NCBI RefSeq assembly: GCF_002953195.1
Contig: NZ_CP026377.1
Span: 124,001 to 188,000 of the forward strand
Length of the DNA stretch: 64,000 bases
Direction: 5' to 3'
From: Mixta gaviniae
GTDB taxonomy: Bacteria; Pseudomonadota; Gammaproteobacteria; Enterobacterales; Enterobacteriaceae
The first letter of the stretch is position 1. Every line of letters begins with the position of its first letter. A program made the translations under genes and the position numbers. A model generated the notes under the pieces. It did not search any database and was not told where the DNA came from. It saw only the letters and a list, made by a program, of their open reading frames with translations. This document shows, in pieces, positions 43,544 to 52,675 of this stretch.

Positions 43544-45469
43544 TCAGGCCGGCTGACCGGTCAGCAGATCCAGCACTTCCTGCACGCTGTTGGTGGTGGC
43601 GAGACGCGCGATTACGCTTTCGTCATCCAGTGCGTTGGTCAGGCTGGTGATCACCTGAATATGCTCGTTGTTGCGGGCGGCAATGCCGATCACCAGGCGG
43701 GCGATGTCATCCTCTTCTTCGCCGAAGCGCACGCCCTGCGGATACTGGCAGAACACCACGCCGGTTTTCAGCACGCGATCTTTCGCTTCGACCGTACCGT
43801 GCGGCACCGCAATGGATTCGCCCAGGTAGGTCGGGGTCAGTTTCTCACGTTCCAGCATCGCCTCGACATATTCTGGCTCAACATAACCGCCTTTCACCAG
43901 CTGCTCGCCGGCGAAGCGAATCGCCTCTTCCTTACTGGCGGCGTGCTGGCCAAGGAACACATTGCTGGCGCCCAGCTTAAACAGATGATCGTTGCTGCTG
44001 TCGTAGCTGTCGCTCAGCGCCGCGTTAACCTTTTCGCGGTGGCCCGCGCTGCGCTGTGCTTCCGCCAGGCGTGAGGTCAGATCGCTGTAGAGGCCGCTGT
44101 CGAGGAAGTTATTCAGCGAAATATGCTGTGCATGCGGCGCCTGGCGCATGGCGCGCTCGGTCAGGTCGCGGTGAGTAATCACCAGGTCGACGTCGCCCGG
44201 CAGGGCGTTGATGGCGGTATTGGTGACAGAGATCTGCGTCAGCCCGGCATCCTGCACTTTTTTCCGCAGCACGCCTGCGCCCATGGCGCTGGAGCCCATA
44301 CCGGCGTCGCAGGCGACGATGATTTTACGCACATGGCTCAAATCGCCGTTCATGCCGGCGGCCGCAGCGACAGGCGCACCCGCCTGACCTTTGGACTGCG
44401 CTTTCATATCCTGCATACGGCGAGTCGCCGCTTCGATATCGTCTTCCTCTTTCACCTTGCTGGTTTTCAGCAGCACTGCCGAAACCACAAAAGAGACCGC
44501 GAAGGCTGCGACGATCGCCGCGATATTGGCGAAGTAAGCGCCTTTCGGCGTCATTGCCAGCACCGCCAGAATAGAGCCAGGCGAAGCGGGAGAGACCAGG
44601 CCGCCGTTCAGCAGCGTCAGGGTGAAGACACCGGTCATGCCGCCGAGGATAACGGCGATCAGCAGGCGTGGCGCCATCAGCACATACGGGAAGTAGATTT
44701 CATGGATGCCGCCAAGGAAGTGAATAATGGCGGCACCGCTCGCTGACTGTTTTGCGTTGCCGCGGCCGAAGAACATATAGGCCACCAGCACGCCCATGCC
44801 CGGACCCGGGTTGGCTTCAATCAGGAAGAATATGGATTTGCCGGCTTCGCTGGCCTGCTGGATGCCCAGCGGCGAGAAGATGCCGTGGTTAATGGCGTTA
44901 TTCAGGAACAGGATCTTCGCCGGTTCAACGAAAATCGAGGTCAGCGGCAGCAGGTTATTCTGCACCATGATGTTCACGCCGGCGGCGAGAAGATGGGAGA
45001 GGCCTTCCACCAGCGGACCGATGGCGAGGAACGCCAGAATCGCCAGCAGCATACCGATAATGCCCGCCGAGAAGTTGTTGACCAGCATCTCGAAGCCGCT
45101 TTTGATTTTGCCGTCGACCGCGCGGTCAAACGTTTTGATCGCCCAGCCGCCCAGCGGACCGGCAATCATCGAGCCGAGGAACATCGGCATATCCGCGCCG
45201 ACGATCACGCCCATGGTAGTGATTGCGCCCACGACGCCGCCGCGATCGCCGCCAACCAGGCGCCCGCCGGTATAACCGATCAGCAGCGGCAGCAGGTAGG
45301 TGATCATCGGGCCGACCAGCTTCGCCAGCGTTTCGTTCGGCATCCAGCCGGTAGGAATAAACAGCGCGGTGATGATACCCCAGGCGATAAACGCCCCGAT
45401 ATTCGGCATCACCATGTTGCTCAGAAAACGACCAAAGCTTTGAACCTTGACCTTGACAGATGAGGACAT
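43544..45469 (-). CDS. mtlA: Mannitol PTS permease EIICBA
   Basis: MtlA imports and phosphorylates D-mannitol. The 641-residue protein has domains in the order EIIC (1-340, [20 protein letters not shown]), EIIB with phosphocysteine in [13 protein letters not shown] (about 390-400) and EIIA with the phosphohistidine in [15 protein letters not shown] (about 555-570). E. coli MtlA has 637 residues. Start chosen at [15 protein letters not shown], with AGAGG upstream. First gene of mtlADR; the upstream region holds several CRP sites. Confidence 0.98.
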   Translation of the reverse strand: MSSSVKVKVQSFGRFLSNMVMPNIGAFIAWGIITALFIPTGWMPNETLAKLVGPMITYLLPLLIGYTGGRLVGGDRGGVVGAITTMGVIVGADMPMFLGSMIAGPLGGWAIKTFDRAVDGKIKSGFEMLVNNFSAGIIGMLLAILAFLAIGPLVEGLSHLLAAGVNIMVQNNLLPLTSIFVEPAKILFLNNAINHGIFSPLGIQQASEAGKSIFFLIEANPGPGMGVLVAYMFFGRGNAKQSASGAAIIHFLGGIHEIYFPYVLMAPRLLIAVILGGMTGVFTLTLLNGGLVSPASPGSILAVLAMTPKGAYFANIAAIVAAFAVSFVVSAVLLKTSKVKEEDDIEAATRRMQDMKAQSKGQAGAPVAAAAGMNGDLSHVRKIIVACDAGMGSSAMGAGVLRKKVQDAGLTQISVTNTAINALPGDVDLVITHRDLTERAMRQAPHAQHISLNNFLDSGLYSDLTSRLAEAQRSAGHREKVNAALSDSYDSSNDHLFKLGASNVFLGQHAASKEEAIRFAGEQLVKGGYVEPEYVEAMLEREKLTPTYLGESIAVPHGTVEAKDRVLKTGVVFCQYPQGVRFGEEEDDIARLVIGIAARNNEHIQVITSLTNALDDESVIARLATTNSVQEVLDLLTGQPA

Positions 45470-45582
45470 AAAAACACACCTCTTATTGTTACGCGCTGAC
45501 AAATAAGAGAGCGCGTGATTTTGTTAGGACGCTACGGCGGGACGCCGTCGGATTACTGTATGCAGGCGGACTCTAGCACGCG

Positions 45583-45588
45583 ATTATG
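45583..45588 (-). promoter_or_regulatory. Candidate mtlA promoter -10 box
   Basis: CATAAT on the minus strand, with the transcript start expected near 45576. This places the nearest CRP site centre about 43 bases upstream, compatible with class II activation, and gives a leader of about 107 bases. Confidence 0.5.
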
Positions 45589-45611
45589 ACGCTGCGTAGT
45601 AAGCGCCCTGA

Positions 45612-45627
45612 AGTGATAAAGATCACA
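45612..45627. promoter_or_regulatory. CRP site 1 upstream of mtlA
   Basis: AGTGA-TAAAGA-TCACA matches CRP consensus except for the first base. It is the site closest to the predicted promoter. Confidence 0.75.
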
Positions 45628-45655
45628 ATCAGAGGTAGGTTATCGGACCAAATTT

Positions 45656-45671
45656 AGTGACTCAGATCACA
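45656..45671. promoter_or_regulatory. CRP site 2 upstream of mtlA
   Basis: AGTGA-CTCAGA-TCACA, 44 bases (about four helical turns) from site 1. Confidence 0.75.
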
Positions 45672-45729
45672 GAAAGGCGCGGATCGAAAAGGCAAATGGG
45701 GAAATTAGCGGCGAAGAGTGACGGCTAAA

Positions 45730-45745
45730 TGTGATTAGCATCACA
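45730..45745. promoter_or_regulatory. CRP site 3 upstream of mtlA
   Basis: TGTGA-TTAGCA-TCACA is a perfect match to both consensus half-sites, flanked by AAA and TTT. Confidence 0.85.
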
Positions 45746-45773
45746 TTTTATAAGGTGTGGTTTGTTTCATAAA

Positions 45774-45789
45774 TGTGACGAGAATCACA
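45774..45789. promoter_or_regulatory. CRP site 4 upstream of mtlA
   Basis: TGTGA-CGAGAA-TCACA is a second perfect consensus site, 44 bases from site 3. A further half-site (GATCACATTT) lies at about 45816-45825. E. coli mtlA is also described as having several CRP sites. Confidence 0.85.
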
Positions 45790-46041
45790 ATAAACTTTTG
45801 GTCGAAAATGCGCCGGATCACATTTTTGCCTGGCCCGAAACCGGCACATAGCATGCCGCTTTTTTGCGCAACCGCTCGGTAGCAGTTCTGAACCCTTTCT
45901 CAGCGCAGCGGCGAAAATCATCACAGCCATGATTTCTCGTCACAGGCGGAAACCAGGCGTGAATAATGAAGAAAGCGCGGAAAAGGCAGGCAACAGGGCG
46001 AAAGGCGGCCAAAGAGCGGCCAGCGGGAGATCGCCAGGTAA

Positions 46042-46286
46042 GCCGGGATAGCCGAAATAGCAGAGATGGCCGGGACAGCAGCGACAGCAGGGAAAGCCGG
46101 GATAGCCGAAATAGCAGAGATGACAGAGATGGCCGGGACAGCAGAGATAGCAGGGAAAGCAGGGATAGCAGCGATAGCCGGGATACAGCAGGGAAAGCCG
46201 GGATAGCCGAAATAGCAGAGATGACAGAGATGGCCGGGACAGCAGAGATAGCAGGGAAAGCAGGGATAGCAGCGATAGCCGGGATA
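46042..46286. repeat. 9-bp minisatellite with an exact 101-bp duplication
   Basis: About 27 contiguous 9-bp units of the type GCAGGGATA/GCCGGGACA run from 46042 to 46286, broken once by an extra CA at 46186-46187. Bases 46085-46185 and 46186-46286 read as identical 101-bp copies. No stop codon occurs in some frames, so long low-complexity open frames exist on both strands (Ser-Arg-Asp repeats on plus; Ile-Pro-Ala or Leu-Ser-Leu on minus). The 101-bp duplication shifts the frame and no ribosome site is seen, so it is treated as non-coding. It fills most of the mtlA-yiaF gap. Confidence 0.9.
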
Positions 46287-46389
46287 ACGAAAACAGGGGT
46301 ATAGCGGGAGAAACCGGGCGGCGGGAAAAGATGACCCAACCGTGCGGGAAAAGGGGCGCCGACCAGATACCGGCGGCGCCCGCTGCGGC

Positions 46390-47106
46390 TTACTGGAAGC
46401 CGCCCTGTACCGCGCTTTGCGCCTGGGTTAGCGCCTGCGCTTTCGCCGAGACGTTGCTCATCAGCGTGTTGTACTGACTTGCCTGCTCCTGCGTCGGGAA
46501 CTGTACGCCGTTATCGTTAAAGGTCACGCGCGTCCCCTGCTGCTGCAGGAAATCACCGGTCTGCACCACATCCTGGCTCAGCGACTGCAGCGCCGGCAGC
46601 AGCGGCATCAACGAGGCGGCAGGCTGGGTCACCACTTTGGTATACACGCGATCGTAGACCGTTTTTAAATCATCCGGCTGTTTCAGCGCCGCCTTGCTGC
46701 CGTCCGCCTGGGTTTTGGCGTTCTGGATCTGCTGCGTCAGCACGCTAAGCGAACCGCTCGCCTGGCGCAGCGCGTCGCGGCGCGTCAGGTAATCCTGCGG
46801 CAGGCGGATGGCGGATAGCTCGTCCACCACCGGACGCAGCCCCTGATCCACGGCTTTGTTCACCTGCTGCGAAAAATCATAAATAATGGCGTAGTCGTTG
46901 GCGTAGTTACCAAAGCGCTGTTTCTGATCTTCGCTGAGCGCCGGCAGATGTTCGCCGCTACGCATCACGGTATTCTGTAAAAAGTCACTAAAAGCCTTGC
47001 GCTGTTCACCCTCTTTATCACCGCAGCCGGTGAGCTGCAGAATGACCAGCAAAGCTGCCAACGGCAGCCACAGGCGCATCCAGACGCGGGAAACTCCGGT
47101 CGCCAT
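46390..47106 (-). CDS. yiaF: DUF3053 lipoprotein YiaF
   Basis: The 238-residue protein has a lipoprotein signal with lipobox LQLTGC (Cys at residue 28), then a helical domain of the DUF3053 family: DKEGEQRKAFSDFLQNTVMR, LRPVVDELSAIRLPQDYLT, and near the C-terminus GVQFPTQEQASQYN. E. coli YiaF is similar in length and sits next to yiaG, as here. The function is unknown; it is expected to face the periplasm. The ATG is preceded by AGGAGT at a suitable distance. Confidence 0.92.
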   Translation of the reverse strand: MATGVSRVWMRLWLPLAALLVILQLTGCGDKEGEQRKAFSDFLQNTVMRSGEHLPALSEDQKQRFGNYANDYAIIYDFSQQVNKAVDQGLRPVVDELSAIRLPQDYLTRRDALRQASGSLSVLTQQIQNAKTQADGSKAALKQPDDLKTVYDRVYTKVVTQPAASLMPLLPALQSLSQDVVQTGDFLQQQGTRVTFNDNGVQFPTQEQASQYNTLMSNVSAKAQALTQAQSAVQGGFQ

Positions 47107-47500
47107 AGCGTTTACTCCTGTAAATTAACGAACTATCTATTTGATTAGGCAGCGAGGCTGCCGCCCTGAGGTGCCTAAAGCATAGATCAATGCGATTAGG
47201 CTGAATATGACTATTGAATAATTAACGCGAATTAGCGCGCAGCTGCGTACATTTTTTAAGCAGGAAACAGGCCAGAAAAAAAGGGCGCCGCCGGGGCAAA
47301 GGTACAGGCGGAAGCAAGATCGAAAAATAGTCAAAAAACGGGCGGCAAAACGCCAGCAATAGTCTAATACTTAAATTCCGATTTATGTTGCACTGTCCTG
47401 ACCTCGTACCCTTGCAACAAACCGGCATTCTGAGCCTGGGTTTCAGGCTCTTGTCTCTGTCCTCTTTCACGTTGTTCATAGTGAGTTTTAGGAGTTTGCT
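47107..47500. other. Intergenic region between divergent yiaF and yiaG
   Basis: This 394-base region must contain both promoters. It includes an inverted-repeat stretch GAGCCTGGGTTTCAGGCTC (about 47433-47451) in the likely yiaG leader. TAGGAG lies just before the yiaG ATG. No additional gene was found. Confidence 0.45.
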
Positions 47501-47797
47501 ATGGAAGTAAAAGATCCCATGGTTGAGTTACTCAGCAGTCTTGAGCAAATTGTTTTGACACGGAATGTTGGCGATACCTTTTCTGCGCAGCAAGAAAAAA
47601 TGGTTTCAACACCAGAACCACAACGCCTGCGCGAAATGACCGGCATGAAAATTGATGAATTTGCCCGCGTGATGGGCGTGAGCGTCTCTTCAGTGAAGAG
47701 CTGGGAAGCGAGACGCACCCGCCCGTCAGGTAGCGCACAGAAACTGATGCAGCTGCTGCATTCCAATCCGTATCTGGGCCGTCAGCTGCTCGACTGA
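47501..47797 (+). CDS. yiaG: Helix-turn-helix transcriptional regulator YiaG
   Basis: The 98-residue protein has a variable N-terminal part (starting MEVKDPMVELLSSLEQIV) and an XRE-like helix-turn-helix in residues 43-80 (LREMTGMKIDEFARVMGVSVSSVKSWE). This is the arrangement of E. coli YiaG (96 residues) and of HigA-like antitoxin regulators. No toxin gene is adjacent, so an antitoxin role is not supported. The start has TAGGAG upstream; a terminator follows. Confidence 0.9.
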   Translation: MEVKDPMVELLSSLEQIVLTRNVGDTFSAQQEKMVSTPEPQRLREMTGMKIDEFARVMGVSVSSVKSWEARRTRPSGSAQKLMQLLHSNPYLGRQLLD

Positions 47798-47835
47798 GTG
47801 CGCAAACAGTAAAAAACCGGTGTGCAAACACCCAA

Positions 47836-47860
47836 AAACCCGCCGGATGGCGGGTTTTTT
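47836..47860. terminator. Bidirectional terminator between yiaG and the Ig-like gene
   Basis: A 9-bp stem (AAACCCGCC at 47836-47844, GGCGGGTTT at 47849-47857) has loop GGAT. It is followed by T residues on the plus strand and preceded by A residues that serve the minus strand. Confidence 0.92.
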
Positions 47861-47864
47861 CGTT

Positions 47865-50800
47865 TCAGACCAGCGGATGAAGCGGATGCTCGTTCAGGTC
47901 AGGCGGCACGGGCAGCGCGTAATTTAACGTCGCTTCCGCGCCGCGCGCCGCCAGGCTCCAGGTATCGCCAGCGGCAGCAAGCGTCAGGCTGACCGGCTCT
48001 GTCGCGACGTGCAGCGCTTTCACTCCCGCCGCGCTTTCCTCTTCCGTTGGTGCCAGCAGCGCCGCGATGGCGTTTTCCCCGCCGCTCAGGCCGAGGCTGG
48101 CCAGCGTGGCCGACGGCGCGCCATCTTCTGAAGGGGTCAGAGAGATCGCTTGCTCCGGATGGGCGAGATCAACGTGGCTGGCGAACGCGACGCCCTCGCC
48201 GAGCTGGAAATCGAGCGGGTTATCCGCGCGGATGCTCCAGTCGCCCCATTCGGGATCGGTAAAGGTGATGACGGCGGAGAGCTGATGCTCGCCGTCGGAG
48301 ATCTGCGCCAGGGTATCGGCAGGGATCAGCACTTTCCAGCGGCCGGCGCTGTCGCTGGTGGCTTCCCAGCGCAAATCATCCAGCGTCAGCACCACGGTAT
48401 GACCCGTCTCCAGGTAACGCGTGGTGCCGGTAACGATCATCGGCTCCGCTGCCTCGGCAGGCTCAATGAGGTTGTCGCCCAGCGGATCGATGGCGATTTG
48501 CGGCTCGTAGGCGCTGCCGAAACCGTCTTCGGTAAGCTCCAGATTGCGCGCGACCACCACGCTTTGCTGGCCCGGCTCGCCCAGCGTGACGGTCAGGATC
48601 TCATTGCCATACCTCTCCAGCGCCTGCATATCGGTGGCGGGCAGGGCCAGGTGCCAGCGCGGGTTCTCCGCGTCGCCGCCCAGCGAAGTTTGATAGTGCC
48701 GGCCGTTAAATTCGATATTTACCCGCGTGCCGGGAGGCGCGACGCTGGCGTCCAGCACGCCGCCGCTCAGCGTCAGACCGTGATCATCGCTCTCTGGCGT
48801 AATGATCACATTCGCGTAGCCGACTTCATCCAGCGTCACGCCGAACAGCGGGGCGGCGGGATGGCTGTTCAGCGTCAGGTCGGCGCTGTCATGCAGGCCG
48901 TTCCACTGCGCTGTCACTGTGGTTGCCCCGTCGGGCAGAGCGCGGAGAGCGTCATCGGGAATTCTGACCATCCAGCGATTGTCGGTCACTTCGGCGTCGT
49001 AGGCAATGCCGTTCAGGGTGACGATAATATGGCTGGCCTTATTGCCGCTAAAGGTGCCGGTAATAAAATAGTAGGGCCGAATATCATCGGTGCGGGTAAT
49101 TGCATCTGCGCCCCATATCGGATCGATGGCAAGAAAGTGGCCGCCGGGGGGCACCGCCGGATCAAAATTAATCAGCACGCTATCGCCCGCCGCGTCGCCG
49201 TTGGCTTTATTGGTGACGGTCGCCTCGAAGATGGCACTACTGCCGCTGCTGAAATCGGGGGGATTATCCGCCGGGATGGTCACCTGCCACTCTCCCTGAT
49301 GCACCGCGCCAACCCACACCCAGTCGCCCGCCTGCAGCCAGACTTCACTGCCGTCGGCAACGTGATCGGCGCGGCCGCTCACCGTGAGGCCGCTGAGCCG
49401 ATCGAGCGTCAGGCGGCCATAATCCTCCAGCGAATCGATGCTAAGCGTCGCGACATTCTCCGCAGCGCTGTCGGGCGCGACCGTCACCCAACGCTCGCCG
49501 GAGAGGGCAGAATCGCTCCAGCGATCGTCGCCGGGGAAGGTCACTTCGATGCGCAGCGCGCCGGCCGGTAAGTTTTGTAGATCGGAAGCGGAGAGCGAGG
49601 TGCGCCATTCGCCGTTTTCATCGATGTGGCCGAAGAAGATATGGTCGGGCAACGCATCCGGGAAGCGGACCTCCACTGTCTGGCCGACCGGCACGTTCAG
49701 GGTGTCGCCGGTGATAAACAGTGCCGTGTTTTTCTCACGCGCGTTGAGGATGTCATCGCCCGATACCGGATTGATCACCACCTGCGACCAGCCGCTATTC
49801 TCAAAGCCGTTATAGTGAAGCGTTTTGCTCAGCGCGGCGGTTTCGCCGCGCCCGTTGGTGACGCTCAGCACCAGCGGCACATCGCCGACCGGCTGTGCAA
49901 GCAGCGAATGCGGTGCCACCGGCAGCCGCCAGGCACCGTTTTCATCGATGCGCGCCTGGTAGTGCAGCTCGCCGATGGCAATATCAAGCAGAGTACCCGC
50001 CGCCACGTGAGTGACGGTACCGGAAAGCACCTCGGTCACCATCGCCCATGCCGGATCGGCAACCTCAAAATGGTCATAGGGTGAATCGAGCGTAATCTGC
50101 GGCGTGGTCAGCGATTCCCGCACGTTAAATTCCCGCACCACGGTGGCGGTTTCATTGACATCCTGTACCCAGGCGACGATGGATGCTGCGCCGTCGTGCA
50201 GCGCCGCCAGGCCGCTGGCAGGGATCTGCGTCTGCCAGTGATGATTTTTCACCGTCGCCGCATAGATATCGTCGCCCAGCTGGATCCAGACCTGGCTGCC
50301 GTTCGGCACGTTCGTGGCGCTGCCGCTGACCGTCAGGCCGCTTTGCCGCTCAATGGCGGTCAGCACGTCATCGCTGGTGATGCTGTTAAGGGTGATCTCC
50401 GCCGCGCAGCGGGTTGCACCGCCTTTGGCGACAGTAAAGGTGCGATCGATTGTCGTTAAAGCGCCATCATAGGCGGCAATCGCCCTCACGCTGAGCGTGT
50501 GTTCGCCGGGAGCCAGCGCTTTCATCACTTCCGGGGGCAGCGTCAGGTGCCAGCTGCCGTTGGCGTCAATCGGCACCTGCCAGCTTTTCCCTTCCAGCGT
50601 CACGGTCACCAGCGAGCCTTCCGCCACGAACTCCGTCAGCCCGGAGATCACCTGGCCGTGGGTTTTTTCCCGGCCGGTCAGCTCATCGTCGCCCGCGATC
50701 GGTGCGATGCCGATGCCCGCCGCCGTGCCGTTGCTCATACTGGGGATTTCGACGGTACGCGTCAGCTCGACGGTTTTGCCGGAATGGTTGGTGACGCTGA

Positions 50801-51095
50801 TGATGAGCTGGCGCTCCACATCCTGCAGAGCAGTAATGGCCGAGGGCGGAATCGGCAGACTCCAGTCGCCGTTTTTATCGACGCGCGCCTGCCAGGTGTG
50901 GTTTTCCAGCTTCACCGTTACCAGCGCGCCACTCTCCACGTAGCGCGCGGTGCCGGAGAGCAGCGCGGGGGCATAGTAGTCGGAGGGATTGGTCGCGCGG
51001 AAGCCATCTTCGAACAGTGGATCGACGGTCAGCATCGGCGGTTTCACCCCGCCGCGTCCGCAACCGTAATGCTTGCCAGAGGTCTGTTTGCTCAT
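47865..51095 (-). CDS. Large Ig-like repeat protein, function unknown
   Basis: The 1076-residue protein contains about nine degenerate repeats of roughly 95-105 residues (starting near 21, 128, 233, 333, 438, 549, 655, 752, 866). Each follows a pattern like I-I-SGDD-L...SG-V-GS-V-V...A-V-NG-W--IP---L--L--G, typical of bacterial Ig-like (Big) domains in adhesins such as BapA or SiiE. The last 110 residues are different and end PPDLNEHPLHPLV. There is no Sec signal, membrane segment or sorting motif; the N-terminus is SKQTSGKHYGCGRGGVKPP. No type I secretion genes are adjacent. It may be exported by a system elsewhere or be a secreted adhesin fragment; function is not assignable. Confidence 0.8.
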   Translation of the reverse strand: MSKQTSGKHYGCGRGGVKPPMLTVDPLFEDGFRATNPSDYYAPALLSGTARYVESGALVTVKLENHTWQARVDKNGDWSLPIPPSAITALQDVERQLIISVTNHSGKTVELTRTVEIPSMSNGTAAGIGIAPIAGDDELTGREKTHGQVISGLTEFVAEGSLVTVTLEGKSWQVPIDANGSWHLTLPPEVMKALAPGEHTLSVRAIAAYDGALTTIDRTFTVAKGGATRCAAEITLNSITSDDVLTAIERQSGLTVSGSATNVPNGSQVWIQLGDDIYAATVKNHHWQTQIPASGLAALHDGAASIVAWVQDVNETATVVREFNVRESLTTPQITLDSPYDHFEVADPAWAMVTEVLSGTVTHVAAGTLLDIAIGELHYQARIDENGAWRLPVAPHSLLAQPVGDVPLVLSVTNGRGETAALSKTLHYNGFENSGWSQVVINPVSGDDILNAREKNTALFITGDTLNVPVGQTVEVRFPDALPDHIFFGHIDENGEWRTSLSASDLQNLPAGALRIEVTFPGDDRWSDSALSGERWVTVAPDSAAENVATLSIDSLEDYGRLTLDRLSGLTVSGRADHVADGSEVWLQAGDWVWVGAVHQGEWQVTIPADNPPDFSSGSSAIFEATVTNKANGDAAGDSVLINFDPAVPPGGHFLAIDPIWGADAITRTDDIRPYYFITGTFSGNKASHIIVTLNGIAYDAEVTDNRWMVRIPDDALRALPDGATTVTAQWNGLHDSADLTLNSHPAAPLFGVTLDEVGYANVIITPESDDHGLTLSGGVLDASVAPPGTRVNIEFNGRHYQTSLGGDAENPRWHLALPATDMQALERYGNEILTVTLGEPGQQSVVVARNLELTEDGFGSAYEPQIAIDPLGDNLIEPAEAAEPMIVTGTTRYLETGHTVVLTLDDLRWEATSDSAGRWKVLIPADTLAQISDGEHQLSAVITFTDPEWGDWSIRADNPLDFQLGEGVAFASHVDLAHPEQAISLTPSEDGAPSATLASLGLSGGENAIAALLAPTEEESAAGVKALHVATEPVSLTLAAAGDTWSLAARGAEATLNYALPVPPDLNEHPLHPLV

Positions 51096-51355
51096 AATTA
51101 TCGTCTCGTATGCAGGGGTAAGGTAGGACGAGCGATACCAGATATAATCAAGCGCACATTGGCAGGCACGGTTTTTTTCACGGCGGCAGGCGGGGAAAAA
51201 TGCGGTTTATGTAACAAGTCATCCCGCGGATAAACGGAGAAAAGAGTGTCGGGTGATTGTTTTTTGACCGGAAAGAGACAGGCGCTTTAGCTATGGATGG
51301 AATGACGGGCGAAGCGAAAATATCGGAGTTTCCTCAGGGGCGTCAGCCGCGACGG

Positions 51356-51386
51356 CAAAAAGCCACCCTGCCGCGGCAGGGTGGCT
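51356..51386 (-). terminator. Terminator downstream of the HD-domain gene
   Basis: A perfect 26-bp palindrome (51361-51386: AGCCACCCTGCC-GC-GGCAGGGTGGCT) is followed on the minus strand by TTTTGCC. It would end transcripts from the HD gene before the Ig-like gene's promoter region (51096-51355), in which nothing else was recognised. Confidence 0.85.
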
Positions 51387-51499
51387 CAGGGCTGTGCCAG
51401 CACCGGATGGGGAGTGAGCAGCGCAGTGATATCGGGCTGCACGGCGACATAGTGCGCGTGGCCACTGACGCTCATGGTCAGCGGCCGCCACCGCCGCAT
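51386..51499 (-). CDS. Possible small ORF (37 codons) directly after the HD-domain gene
   Basis: An ATG abuts the HD-gene stop (TAA at 51500-51502) and opens a 37-codon frame ending in TGA at the edge of the terminator. An internal ATG gives a 29-residue peptide starting MSVSGHAHYVAVQPDITALL. No domain is recognised and no independent ribosome site is seen, so it would depend on translational coupling. It may simply be the 3' untranslated region. Confidence 0.25.
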   Translation of the reverse strand: MRRWRPLTMSVSGHAHYVAVQPDITALLTPHPVLAQP

Positions 51500-52084
51500 T
51501 TACATCGCGTATTTTGCTGCCTGTTTCTCAAACCAGGCTTGCGGCACGTTATAAGGCCGTTGACGCAGCTGGGCGATACCCTGTTCGATAATCACCTGTG
51601 CCTGACGCCAGAGTTCTGCGCTGCCTTCGCGCAGTAGCGTAATCTGCACCTGCTTCTCCACCAGGTAAATGCGGGCGAAATGCGGATCGTACTGCACGAT
51701 AGCGCGGGTATTATCGATAATATCCGCCAGCTTAATGGTCTGCGCCGCAGGTGAGGCATCGGCGGTATGGCGGAAATGCGCGACCTTGCGCGCGGCGCGG
51801 TTTTTCGCCTGCGGCTGCTTTTTATCCGTCAGCATACCCACCAGCCCCGCCACCTCATCGCCGAACTGCTGCGCGATATCCTCCAGCGTGGCGCGGGTAT
51901 CTTCCACTGTGTCATGCAGCCAGGCGGCGGCCAGCATGTTCTCGTCATCGGTGACGCTGCGCACCAGTTCAACCACCGCGGCGGGATGAACGATGTACGG
52001 CTCATCGGTATATTTGCGCCGCTGACCGGCGGCGGCGTGGATTTCTGTCGCGAAGCGTCTTGCCCGTTCTTCCAGTGACTGCAT
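51500..52084 (-). CDS. Small HD-domain protein, probable (p)ppGpp hydrolase-like (RelA/SpoT HD, MESH1-like)
   Basis: The 194-residue protein consists of one HD domain of the SpoT/RelA hydrolase type. Visible motifs are [16 protein letters not shown] (first metal His), [11 protein letters not shown] (the HD pair and ED) and [14 protein letters not shown] (final metal Asp). It has no synthetase, TGS or ACT domain, so it resembles small alarmone hydrolases or the MESH1 phosphatase. The start is the ATG after GGAGGGAACT. It is divergent from ohrR, and the putative OhrR operator lies in the shared promoter region. Confidence 0.8.
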   Translation of the reverse strand: MQSLEERARRFATEIHAAAGQRRKYTDEPYIVHPAAVVELVRSVTDDENMLAAAWLHDTVEDTRATLEDIAQQFGDEVAGLVGMLTDKKQPQAKNRAARKVAHFRHTADASPAAQTIKLADIIDNTRAIVQYDPHFARIYLVEKQVQITLLREGSAELWRQAQVIIEQGIAQLRQRPYNVPQAWFEKQAAKYAM

Positions 52085-52123
52085 AGTTCCCTCCCCTGGC
52101 CTGTTTAAACATTGCTTGCAATT

Positions 52124-52139
52124 ATGTAGTGCGCTATTT
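52124..52139. promoter_or_regulatory. Candidate OhrR operator A (ohrR / HD-gene promoter region)
   Basis: ATGTAGT-GC-GCTATTT shares the right arm GCTATTT with operator B before ohr and has the same 2-base centre; the left arm matches in four of seven positions. It lies 13-28 bases before the ohrR ATG and 40-55 bases from the HD-gene start, so it could control both. Confidence 0.5.
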
Positions 52140-52151
52140 ATATTGTCACGC

Positions 52152-52610
52152 ATGAGTACACATCAAGATGACAAAAAAGCGCCGGGCGCGCCACTGTTGC
52201 TGGATAACCAGCTCTGTTTCGCCCTCTATTCTGCCAACCTGGCGATGCATAAGCTCTATCGCCAGCTGCTGACACAGCTTGATATCACCTATCCGCAATA
52301 TCTGGTGATGCTGGTGCTGTGGGAGCGCGATGACGTGACGGTCTCCGATATCGGCGAGCGGCTGTTTCTCGATTCCGCCACGCTGACGCCGCTGTTGAAA
52401 CGGCTGGAAGCGGCGGGGCTGGTGTCGCGCCAGCGCTCGCGGCAGGATGAGCGCCAGGTGGTGGTAACGCTGACGGAGCAGGGCCGCGCGCTGCGTGAAA
52501 AAGCGTTGAGCATTCCTGAATCGGTGATCTGCGCTTCCGACTGCGATGTCGAAACGCTGCAGGCGCTGAAAGGCCAGCTGGATCGGCTGCGCGATAAGCT
52601 TATTCGCTAA
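52152..52610 (+). CDS. ohrR: Organic-hydroperoxide-sensing MarR-family repressor OhrR
   Basis: OhrR represses ohr until oxidised by organic peroxides. The 152-residue protein has the sensing Cys at C22 ([17 protein letters not shown]) and a winged helix-turn-helix ([20 protein letters not shown], wing [16 protein letters not shown]). It carries C126 and C130 near the C-terminus ([11 protein letters not shown]), matching the two-Cys type of OhrR with a resolving Cys. Start chosen at the ATG giving C22; the frame is open earlier but not conserved. ohr follows 114 bases downstream. Confidence 0.9.
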   Translation: MSTHQDDKKAPGAPLLLDNQLCFALYSANLAMHKLYRQLLTQLDITYPQYLVMLVLWERDDVTVSDIGERLFLDSATLTPLLKRLEAAGLVSRQRSRQDERQVVVTLTEQGRALREKALSIPESVICASDCDVETLQALKGQLDRLRDKLIR

Positions 52611-52675
52611 CCGTTTTGGTTCAGCCGCTGGCAACGGCAGCTGAACCCGCTAAAATTTATAGTGTCTTACTTATA

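Noticed and set aside
46042..46286. CRISPR array
   Set aside because: The units are 9 bp with no unique spacers and no cas genes nearby.
45966..46304. A 112-codon plus-strand frame coding Ser-Arg-Asp repeats, and minus-strand frames over the same region
   Set aside because: They arise from the stop-free 9-bp minisatellite. The 101-bp duplication shifts the frame and there is no ribosome site.
47501..47797. YiaG as the antitoxin of a HigBA-type pair
   Set aside because: No RelE/HigB-like toxin gene is adjacent; the gene has its own terminator.
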